Source of the DNA: Candidatus Methanosuratincola sp.
GTDB taxonomy: Archaea > Thermoproteota > Methanomethylicia > Methanomethylicales > Methanomethylicaceae
Reading direction: 5' to 3'
Length of the DNA stretch: 5,749 nt
Assembly (NCBI GenBank): GCA_029907755.1
Contig: JARYLH010000089.1
Location: forward strand, 1 to 5,749
Below the pieces are notes generated by a model that saw nothing but the letters and a program-made list of their open reading frames with translations, ran no database searches and was not told the DNA's origin. Below are positions 1-4,722 of this stretch, in pieces (position 1 is the stretch's first letter; every line of letters starts with the position of its first letter). Both the position numbers and the translations under genes were made by a program.

Positions 1-2
1 CC

Positions 3-437
3 GTTAGCGCGGGCGTCGCTGCCCCGATGGCAGGGTACATCGTCGGGAGCGCGAGCGGGATGAGGACGCTCTCCTTCATGCTCTACGAGCGTTGCCTGAA
101 AAGGAATTCTGTTTCCCTGGGGATGGCGCTCCTCCTCATCTCAACGCTCGTGGGGTGGGCATTCCCGAGCCTTTTCGGGTTCTTCGCGATGGCGATCCTC
201 TTCGGGTCCGCGCTCGGGCTGCTCTACGCCTACGCGCTCGCCCGGATGCTCGAGCTGCCCTCTAAGGGGGCTGGGGCAGGGATCTTCGAGGCGGCAATAG
301 GCTTCGGGCAAATCCTGGGACCCGTCACGATGGGCTACGTCGGCTACCTCTTCGGATCCGGCGCCACGTTCCTTGCCCTGTCCGTTGTCGCGGCAGCCTC
401 TCTCCCCGTCGCCTTGAGGATCAGCCTCAGGCACTAG
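3..437 (+). CDS. MFS-type membrane transporter, C-terminal part (5' end outside window)
   Basis: The reading frame is open from the first bases of the window and ends at TAG 435-437, giving 144 visible residues. They are very hydrophobic and contain about four or five predicted membrane helices. These include a Gly/Ala-rich segment followed by a loop with LPSKGAGAG and a helix with GFGQILGPVTMGYVG, a pattern typical of the second half (about TM8-TM12) of major facilitator superfamily carriers. The protein would be a polytopic plasma-membrane secondary transporter. The substrate cannot be read from this fragment, which lacks the N-terminal half and its signature loop. An internal ATG at 27 could be mistaken for the start, but the frame continues upstream with plausible membrane-protein sequence (VSAGVAAP), so the gene is truncated by the window edge. 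The 3' end overlaps the convergent thioredoxin-like gene by 11 bp. Family assignment is fairly safe; subfamily is unknown. Confidence 0.75.
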   Translation, partial: VSAGVAAPMAGYIVGSASGMRTLSFMLYERCLKRNSVSLGMALLLISTLVGWAFPSLFGFFAMAILFGSALGLLYAYALARMLELPSKGAGAGIFEAAIGFGQILGPVTMGYVGYLFGSGATFLALSVVAAASLPVALRISLRH

Positions 438-750
438 GAGCCCGCTCAAGGAGCCCCCTGACGTCGCTGAAGCTCAGCCCGTCCCACCCCGGGTTTTTCC
501 TCGCGACCTCGCGGCCGCCCTCGAAGAGCAGGGCCGTCGGGACCATCTCGATTTTATAAGCATCCCACGCGGGATCAGACTCGTCGGAGATGTCGACCAC
601 TACGGCATCGAGCCCCTCGCCCTTCCTCTCGATCTCCTTGATTAGGCTCCTGCAGAAGCCGCACCATCCCGTGCTGAAGACGGCGAGGAACCTCTTCCCC
701 GAAGATATGATCTTATCAAGATCGTTGCTGGTTATCTTTTGGAGTGCCAT
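427..750 (-). CDS. Thioredoxin-like protein with CGFC active site
   Basis: This 107-residue protein has a single thioredoxin fold. The redox motif is WCGFC (W29, C30, C33), it is preceded by the strand FLAVFST, and VPT (P71) supplies the cis-proline loop facing the active site. It is followed by the strand ALLF, then a Gly-Gly turn and a last helix. The length matches small thioredoxins. No signal peptide is visible, so it should act in the cytoplasm as a dithiol-disulfide oxidoreductase. CGFC differs from the CGPC of classical thioredoxin and is nearer to some archaeal thioredoxin/glutaredoxin-like redoxins; the partner reductase is not in the window. The start is ATG 748-750. No Shine-Dalgarno site lies before it, but a TATA-like box lies about 22 bp upstream, suggesting a leaderless mRNA. 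The gene converges on and overlaps the transporter gene end. Fold assignment is confident; the physiological partner is unknown. Confidence 0.88.
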   Translation of the reverse strand: MALQKITSNDLDKIISSGKRFLAVFSTGWCGFCRSLIKEIERKGEGLDAVVVDISDESDPAWDAYKIEMVPTALLFEGGREVARKNPGWDGLSFSDVRGLLERAPSA

Positions 751-772
751 GCTGGAAATTCTTCAAGCAGGG

Positions 773-780
773 TATCTAAA
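773..780 (-). promoter_or_regulatory. TATA-like box for the thioredoxin-like gene
   Basis: On the minus strand the sequence reads GAAACATTTAGATAC, giving a TATA-like element TTTAGATA preceded by an A-rich BRE-like stretch. The box lies about 22 bp before the ATG at 750. Archaeal transcription normally starts about 22-27 bp downstream of the box, which would place the transcript start at or next to the start codon. This agrees with the absence of a Shine-Dalgarno site. Assignment is by position and similarity to the archaeal consensus only. Confidence 0.4.
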
Positions 781-885
781 TGTTTCTTTCCAGGCCTGTC
801 TTTTGATGCTTTTCAGTACATCGGGGTTTTCCGGGTTTGCTGCAGAAGATCAATGGAGCTGATCCATCTCCGTTCTGCTGAAATG

Positions 886-894
886 TTTATTATA
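886..894 (+). promoter_or_regulatory. TATA box of the toxin-antitoxin operon
   Basis: TTTATTATA lies in an AT-rich patch and is preceded by GAAAT, a plausible BRE. The predicted transcript start, about 25 bp downstream, is near 914-918. The mRNA would therefore be nearly leaderless, or carry a leader of about 10 nt before the ATG at 927. The right end of the box overlaps the phased repeats described separately, which would allow a repressor bound there to block transcription factor B/TBP binding. Confidence 0.5.
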
Positions 895-933
895 GAGAAT
901 TATATGGTAACTATATGGTGGCTATAATGGCTG
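890..933 (+). repeat. Four 11-bp-phased TATATGG-like repeats, likely operator
   Basis: Reading in steps of 11 from 890 gives TTATAGAGAAT, TATATGGTAAC, TATATGGTGGC and TATAATGGCTG. The middle two share the exact 8-mer TATATGGT at 901-908 and 912-919; the outer two are degenerate. The block also contains inverted repeats: TATAG 891-895 with CTATA 911-915, and TTATAG 890-895 with CTATAA 922-927. It spans from the TATA box to the antitoxin start. Ribbon-helix-helix antitoxins commonly bind short repeated half-sites at their own promoter, so an autoregulatory operator is the natural reading. Binding itself is inferred. Confidence 0.45.
917..921 (+). promoter_or_regulatory. Shine-Dalgarno-like site GGTGG choosing the antitoxin start
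   Basis: GGTGG ends 5 nt before ATG 927, close to the archaeal GGTGA consensus used elsewhere in this window. The alternative in-frame ATG at 915 has no good site before it, although it would suit a leaderless transcript from the TATA box at 886-894. Confidence 0.4.
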
Positions 934-1160
934 AAGATGAAATTACCACCATACAGCTCAAGAAAGCTGTGGTCAGAGAGTTGAAAAGCCTCAGGCGATA
1001 TCCCAGAGAAACCTACAATGAGACTATTTCTAACCTGATAAAGCTGGCAAAAGAGTCAAGGGCCAGAAGGCAGTACGACGAGTTTCTCCACAGGGTGCAG
1101 CAGGCAAAGATGCGCGAGCTGTGGGACAACGCTGAAGATGAGGCTTGGGAGAATGCTTAA
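927..1160 (+). CDS. Ribbon-helix-helix antitoxin of a MazEF/PemIK-like module
   Basis: This 77-residue protein has two parts. Residues about 5-42 form a ribbon-helix-helix-type DNA-binding domain: strand ITTIQL, a first helix with KKAVVRELKSLRR, the PRETYNE turn and a second helix ISNLIKLAK. This arrangement is common in archaeal antitoxins. The charged C-terminal helix ends in MRELWDNAEDEAWENA, an acidic, Trp-containing tail of the kind that wraps the partner toxin. The antitoxin should neutralise the downstream toxin and repress the operon through the phased repeats just upstream. ATG 927 was preferred because GGTGG lies 5 nt before it; an in-frame ATG at 915 would add MVAI. The stop codon overlaps the start of the toxin, so the two are translationally coupled, the usual antitoxin-first order. 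Codon use is more AT-rich than in the flanking genes. The family call rests on motif pattern and context. Confidence 0.8.
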   Translation: MAEDEITTIQLKKAVVRELKSLRRYPRETYNETISNLIKLAKESRARRQYDEFLHRVQQAKMRELWDNAEDEAWENA

Positions 1161-1467
1161 AGCTGGCGACGTCATCCTTGCCGCTGTGCAGTTTACGGAC
1201 TCTCCCGCGTTAAAAATTAGGCCGGCTGTGGTCCTGTTTGAAGATATGGGAAATGTTGTTGTTGCAGGCATAACCAGCAATCTCAAGATGAAAGGAATTC
1301 CACTATGCAAGAGCGAGGGCGCTATCAAGGACAGCGTCATAAAGCTGAACTATATTTTCACCATCTCCGATGAAATGGTTTACAGGGTTCTATTCCACTT
1401 GAACAAAGAGAAGAAGCGGCTTGTATTCGACGAATTGTGCAAGAGGCTGGGCGGGCTCGAGGCATAG
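1153..1467 (+). CDS. PemK/MazF-like mRNA endoribonuclease toxin
   Basis: From ATG 1153 this is a 104-residue protein, the normal length for MazF/PemK toxins. It opens with KAGDVILAAVQFTD, matching the family start in which Gly-Asp is near residue 5. Then comes the RPAVVL strand (R23) and the GITSN strand end (T41, S42). R23 and T41 match the positions of the conserved catalytic Arg and Thr of MazF proteins. SVIKLNYIFTIS corresponds to the family's later conserved strand. Such toxins cleave single-stranded mRNA at short specific sites and are held inactive by the antitoxin. An in-frame ATG at 1138 would add MRLGR. I prefer 1153 because it places the Gly-Asp motif normally, although the preceding GGGAG is very close to the start. 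The start overlaps the antitoxin stop by 8 nt. No disruption is visible, so the toxin is probably functional. Confidence 0.85.
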   Translation: MLKAGDVILAAVQFTDSPALKIRPAVVLFEDMGNVVVAGITSNLKMKGIPLCKSEGAIKDSVIKLNYIFTISDEMVYRVLFHLNKEKKRLVFDELCKRLGGLEA

Positions 1468-1479
1468 CGCCCTCCGGCA

Positions 1480-1485
1480 TTTTTT
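1480..1485 (+). terminator. Possible T-tract terminator of the toxin-antitoxin operon
   Basis: A run of six T follows the toxin stop by 13 nt, downstream of a GC-rich stretch. Archaeal RNA polymerase can terminate at short T tracts without a hairpin. A single T6 is weak evidence, so this is tentative. Confidence 0.3.
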
Positions 1486-1501
1486 GGTCGGCAATGCTTA
1501 A

Positions 1502-1548
1502 CAGCAATTGCAGATGTTGCTGCCTGCCTAAGCCGCCGCTTCGCAGGC
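1502..1548. repeat. Two adjacent small inverted repeats in the convergent gap
   Basis: The gap 1468-1645 holds no convincing gene. Within it, CAGCAA 1502-1507 pairs with TTGCTG 1517-1522 around a 9-nt loop. Next to it, GCCTGC 1522-1527 pairs with GCAGGC 1543-1548 around a 15-nt loop. Further right (1554-1576) GGCAT(GC) occurs three times in a row. The hairpins lie between the ends of two converging units and could fold in either transcript, so a bidirectional 3'-end structure is possible. Stems of six pairs are short and may be chance. No tRNA or other known RNA was recognised. Confidence 0.3.
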
Positions 1549-1645
1549 TTCCTGGCATGCGGCATGCTTGGCATTTCGGCTGCGTGAAGCGAATGCGATT
1601 GGGTGGGTGCGCTTGGGATCAGGGCGGAGTCGGAAGAAAGACCCT

Positions 1646-3166
1646 TCAACTGCCTCTGTCCGAGAGGAAGTCCAGGCTGACCGCGCACGAGAGGCACGGA
1701 TCGTAGCACCTGACGAGGTCCTCCAGGACGTACTTCAGCTTCTCCCCACCGAGGGGCCTGAACCTCTTCACCATCTCCACGGAGTCCATCTCGATGCTCT
1801 TCGAGTTCACTGCAGTCGGCGTGTAGACCCTGTAGTCCTTGATCAGCCCGCCCTCTATCTCGCAGGCGTGGCAGAGCGTCCCCCTGGGAGCCTCGGCGAT
1901 CGCGATCCCCTTGCCGCTCCTCCCGGTGAAGCAGGAGGGTTCCGCCTGGCGCCCCTTCTTCCCGTTCCCCATGCACGGGTACCCGTTCGGCGAGATCGTG
2001 GCGTCCGAGAGCCTCTCTCCCGCCTCGACGATCTCCTCCAGGTAGTGCATCACCTCGACCGCCTGCGCCTTCACCATGAGGAACGGGTTGATCCTCCACT
2101 CGATCCGCTCGGCGTACTCCCTGGCTTCGGAGTTGAGCCTTCTCCTGTTCAGCATTATCCTCGAGAGCGCGCCGACTGTCGCCTCAGACCCCCTGAAGTA
2201 CACGTGCTTCGATGTCGAGTACTCCCTCACGACCTCCTCGAGATCGTTGACGTACTCCTCGTCGGTTATCGTGGACCCGTCGTTGATGATCAGCGGCGCG
2301 CTCCTGGCGTACGTTGGGTAGCCGTCCGCCTTGAGCGAGATCATCGTCCTGAACCTCTCCAGCTCGGGGAGCTCCATCTCCAGAACGTGCTCCACGAACT
2401 TCCTGGCGTCCGCCCTCAGGGACTCGATCTTCTGGATGGACTCCATCAGCTCCTTGCCCCTGACGAGCGCCCCGAACCCGCCGACCACAACGTTCGGGAC
2501 GTGGACCGACCTCCCTCCCCAGTGCTCGATGAGCTGGGTCGAGGTAGAGAGGAGCCTCGTTCCCGCCTCGACCAGGTCCTTCTCCCTAAGGCGAAGCACG
2601 CTGATCAGATTCTTGATCGGCGGCACTGCGAGGAAGAGCAGGTGCATCATGTGGCTCCTAAGGTTGTTCGCGAGGTAGAGGAGTCTCCTCAGCTCGACGA
2701 CCTCCTCGCCAGGCGTGATCCCGAGCGCCTCCTCGACCGCCTCAGCCGCGTTTATCGAGTGGGCGGTGTAGCAGAGCCCGCATATCCTCGACGCCACCAG
2801 TGGCGCCATCTCAGCTGGCTTCCCCCTCAGGTAAGCGGTAAGGAACCTGGGCCCCTCGAGGTTGTGGAACTCTGCCTCTATCCTGTTCCCCGAGAGCCTG
2901 ACCTTGAGCCTCCCGTGCCCCTCGATGAGCCTGAGCTCGTTCGTGTCCAAGATCACTTCGCTTTCCTTTTCCTTTTCGCCTCCCCTCTCCCTTACCTTCG
3001 CATTTGTTTTTGTTTTTGCGTCAGCGTTTGAGCATACTTTCCCACTCCCGCTAGCGTTCAGCACATTCCTGTTTGAGTCGCTTTTACTGTCGCTCTCGCT
3101 GTCGCTGCCGCTGCCATCAGCCCCGTTCCTGTTATAGATATCGCGCACGCTCTCACTTCCGCCCAT
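1646..3166 (-). CDS. hydA: Group 3b [NiFe]-hydrogenase large (alpha) subunit
   Basis: This 506-residue protein is the catalytic subunit carrying the [NiFe] centre, which interconverts H2 with protons and electrons. RLIEGHG (79-85) is the N-terminal conserved motif. RICGLCYTAH (127-136) supplies the first CxxC (C129, C132), EAPRGTLCH (425-433) is a conserved active-site segment, and DPCLSC (489-494) supplies the second CxxC (C491, C494). The core from about residue 71 is some 436 residues, normal for HydA. Two oddities stand out. Residues 1-70 form a Ser/Asp/Lys/Glu-rich low-complexity extension. The C-terminal motif reads DPCLSCAVS, with Ser497 in place of the usual His/Arg where the maturation protease cuts, followed by a 9-residue tail. 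ATG 3166 overlaps the delta gene by 14 nt, consistent with translational coupling. GTG 2956 (residue 71) would skip the extension but lacks a clear Shine-Dalgarno site. It ends the beta-gamma-delta-alpha operon. No maturation protease gene is in the window. Confidence 0.93.
   Translation of the reverse strand: MGGSESVRDIYNRNGADGSGSDSESDSKSDSNRNVLNASGSGKVCSNADAKTKTNAKVRERGGEKEKESEVILDTNELRLIEGHGRLKVRLSGNRIEAEFHNLEGPRFLTAYLRGKPAEMAPLVASRICGLCYTAHSINAAEAVEEALGITPGEEVVELRRLLYLANNLRSHMMHLLFLAVPPIKNLISVLRLREKDLVEAGTRLLSTSTQLIEHWGGRSVHVPNVVVGGFGALVRGKELMESIQKIESLRADARKFVEHVLEMELPELERFRTMISLKADGYPTYARSAPLIINDGSTITDEEYVNDLEEVVREYSTSKHVYFRGSEATVGALSRIMLNRRRLNSEAREYAERIEWRINPFLMVKAQAVEVMHYLEEIVEAGERLSDATISPNGYPCMGNGKKGRQAEPSCFTGRSGKGIAIAEAPRGTLCHACEIEGGLIKDYRVYTPTAVNSKSIEMDSVEMVKRFRPLGGEKLKYVLEDLVRCYDPCLSCAVSLDFLSDRGS
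2957..3115 (-). repeat. Hexanucleotide-repeat tracts in the N-terminal extension of the hydrogenase large subunit
   Basis: The coding strand contains several short tracts of period 6. At 3115-3077 the units are GGCAGC, GGCAGC, GACAGC, GAGAGC, GACAGT, AAAAGC, encoding alternating Ser with Gly/Asp/Glu/Lys. At 3016-3005 AAAACA occurs twice, encoding KTKT. At 2977-2957 GAAAAG units encode EKEKESE. Because the unit is two codons, gain or loss keeps the frame. The encoded segment is polar and probably disordered. A period-6 pattern implies growth by replication slippage. Confidence 0.7.
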
Positions 3167-3899
3167 CCTTCAACAGCTCCGCTATCTTCTTGCCCGTGAA
3201 CGCCCTCATCGCGCCCAGCGCCTTCTCCTCCGGGATACCATGCCTCCTTATCGTCTTCAGATAGGCAGGCAGATCAGCCTCGACAGCTGGACCGCGGCAG
3301 CTGTAGCATGGGGCGCCGACCGAGGGGCACGCGGCTCCGCACCCGCCCATCGCGATCGGTCCGAGGCAAGCCTTGCCGGTCTCGAGGAGGCACCTGTTCC
3401 CCCTCATCTTGCACTCGTAGCAGACGCTGAAGTCCGGCTGCTTCGGCTCTATGCCGTTCAGCAGCCTGAGGAGGGCTTCCGTGAACTCCTCCGCGCTCAC
3501 CGGGCATCCGCTCAGCTCGAAGTCCACGTTCACGTGCGACGAGAGCGGCTCCGCCTCGAAGATCTCGATGTCGCGCAGCCTCCTCCTCTTCAGGTCCACT
3601 CCCCTCGACGCGCTGTAGGCTACGTTGCCGCAGGAGGCGCAGGTACCGAGCGCCACCACGAAGCTCGAGTTCGCCCTTATCTGCGAGATCCTCTTCCTGT
3701 CCAGGCTCGTCACGACCGCCCCCTCGACGAAGGCTATGTCCACCCTAGGCACCTTCTCCCCGCCGACGGGCTCTCGGACGAGCTTGAAGTAGTCGATGTC
3801 GAAGATCTTCCATAGCGCCTGGAGGTTGGGCCCCAGGTTGGTTATGAGCGTCGTGAGGCACCCCTCGCACGATGTCAGGGAATAGAAAGCCGCCTTCAT
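3153..3899 (-). CDS. hydD: Group 3b [NiFe]-hydrogenase small (delta) subunit
   Basis: This 248-residue protein is the electron-transfer subunit that pairs with the large subunit and relays electrons through iron-sulfur clusters. The N-terminal domain carries LTSCEGC (C11, C14), FVEG (about residue 59), GTCASCG (C87, C90) and SGCP (C132), the ligands of the cluster next to the [NiFe] site. The C-terminal part has CYECKMRGNRC (C160, C163, C170), C178, GGCGAAC (C187, C191) and PCYSCRGP (C198, C201), enough for two more clusters. There is no Tat signal peptide, as expected for a cytoplasmic group 3 enzyme. ATG 3899 is preferred: it follows AGGTGAG by 5 nt and gives the family start MKAAFYSLTSCEGC. 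An upstream GTG at 3908 would add three residues but has a worse context. The gene starts 1 nt after the gamma stop and overlaps the alpha gene by 14 nt. It contains no low-complexity insertion. Confidence 0.93.
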   Translation of the reverse strand: MKAAFYSLTSCEGCLTTLITNLGPNLQALWKIFDIDYFKLVREPVGGEKVPRVDIAFVEGAVVTSLDRKRISQIRANSSFVVALGTCASCGNVAYSASRGVDLKRRRLRDIEIFEAEPLSSHVNVDFELSGCPVSAEEFTEALLRLLNGIEPKQPDFSVCYECKMRGNRCLLETGKACLGPIAMGGCGAACPSVGAPCYSCRGPAVEADLPAYLKTIRRHGIPEEKALGAMRAFTGKKIAELLKDGRK

Positions 3900-3900
3900 G

Positions 3901-4722
3901 CTACTCACCTATCGCTTCGAGGGATATCTCGTCGAGGGAGAAGACCGGGCCGTCCCTGCAGACGTGCCATCCTCCGGGTATCAGGCACCTGGCGCACTTC
4001 CCGATCCCGCACTTCATGTGCCTCTCCAGCGAGACGAAGACCTGGTCCGCCCTGAGCCCCCTCCTCAGGAGCTCGGCGGATATGCTCCTCATCACGAGGG
4101 GGGACCCGCAAAGGACAGCGACCTGATCTTCGCCCCTCACCACCCCCTCGAGGTGGTCCGTCACCCTTCCCCTGAGCCCTCCCCACTCGGGCGAAGCCTT
4201 GCTGAGCGTGACCTTCACGCCAACCCCCCTTTCCGCCCACGCCTTCACCTCGTCCCTGTAGACCAGGTCCTCCGGGAATCGGGCGCCGTAGAGCAGGTCG
4301 ACCTCGCCGAACTCCTCCCTGTGCTCCGCAACGAAGAGTATCAGCGACCTGAGGGCTGCGATCCCTATGCCCGTCCCCACGATGAGCAGGTCCTTGCCTG
4401 CCATCCTCCCGATCGGGAACGGCCTCCCGAGCGGGCCCCTTATCCCGACGACGTCCCCTGGCCTCATGTAGTGCGAGGCGATGGTCACGAGCCCCCGCCT
4501 GATTATCGTGAGGTCGAGGTGCTTCTGGTCGCTCGGGGAAGATGCTATGCAGAACGGGGCCTCTCCGACGCCTGGGAGGAGTAGCTGGACGAACTGCCCC
4601 GGCTGGAACTCCGCCCTCCAGTTGTACAGCCTGAGCCTGAGCGTCTTCGTCTCGAGGCTCTCGTTCTTGACCGCGACGACCGTCGCCGACTTCGGGACGT
4701 ACGGGTTCTCCTCCCGGCTCAT
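3901..4722 (-). CDS. hydG: Hydrogenase gamma subunit, FAD/NAD(P)-binding with 2Fe-2S cluster
   Basis: This 273-residue protein of the ferredoxin-NADP reductase superfamily is the diaphorase module of the hydrogenase. It exchanges electrons between NAD(P)H, bound FAD and the iron-sulfur chain. The flavin domain occupies about residues 10-105, with FQPGQFVQLLLPG (39-51) and the FAD-contact segment APFCIASSP (55-63). The nucleotide domain follows: IVGTGIGIAALRS (114-126), YGARFPEDLVYRDE and CGSPLVMRS (205-213). The C-terminus has C238, C243, C246 and C255 in CGIGKCARC and VCRDGPVF, the [2Fe-2S] ligands typical of this family and of PyrK-like subunits. ATG 4722 overlaps the beta stop by 4 nt (ATGA), and GGGAGGT lies 7 nt before it. 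An out-of-frame ATG at 4726 belongs to a shadow frame. Presence of this subunit with beta separates group 3b from F420-linked or Mvh-type enzymes. NADP versus NAD preference cannot be read safely. Confidence 0.92.
   Translation of the reverse strand: MSREENPYVPKSATVVAVKNESLETKTLRLRLYNWRAEFQPGQFVQLLLPGVGEAPFCIASSPSDQKHLDLTIIRRGLVTIASHYMRPGDVVGIRGPLGRPFPIGRMAGKDLLIVGTGIGIAALRSLILFVAEHREEFGEVDLLYGARFPEDLVYRDEVKAWAERGVGVKVTLSKASPEWGGLRGRVTDHLEGVVRGEDQVAVLCGSPLVMRSISAELLRRGLRADQVFVSLERHMKCGIGKCARCLIPGGWHVCRDGPVFSLDEISLEAIGE
3904..3910 (-). promoter_or_regulatory. Shine-Dalgarno site that fixes the delta-subunit start
   Basis: AGGTGAG on the minus strand lies within the last codons of the gamma gene, and its GGTGA core ends 5 nt before ATG 3899. 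It argues for that ATG over the GTG at 3908, which lies inside this same site. It also allows ribosomes finishing gamma to restart on delta. Confidence 0.65.

Noticed and set aside
590..927. Small plus-strand open frames upstream of the antitoxin
   Set aside because: They overlap the thioredoxin-like gene and the divergent promoter region, lack ribosome-binding sites and show no domain pattern.
1380..2099. Minus-strand open frame running from the large subunit through the 1468-1645 gap into the toxin gene
   Set aside because: Mostly a frame-shadow of hydA. Its tail through the gap is low in plausible protein character and runs antisense to the toxin.
1568..3031. A 487-codon open frame on the plus strand opposite the hydrogenase large subunit
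   Set aside because: It is Arg/Pro/Leu/Val-rich with no recognisable domain, lies wholly antisense to a well-supported gene, and is explained by the GC-rich third positions of hydA removing stops from this frame.
2957..3115. CRISPR array or intergenic tandem repeat
   Set aside because: Units are only 6 bp with no spacers and keep the reading frame of the large subunit, so this is a coding microsatellite.
3898..4584. Plus-strand open frame opposite the gamma subunit
   Set aside because: Pro/Arg/His-rich translation without domain features; antisense shadow of the gamma gene.
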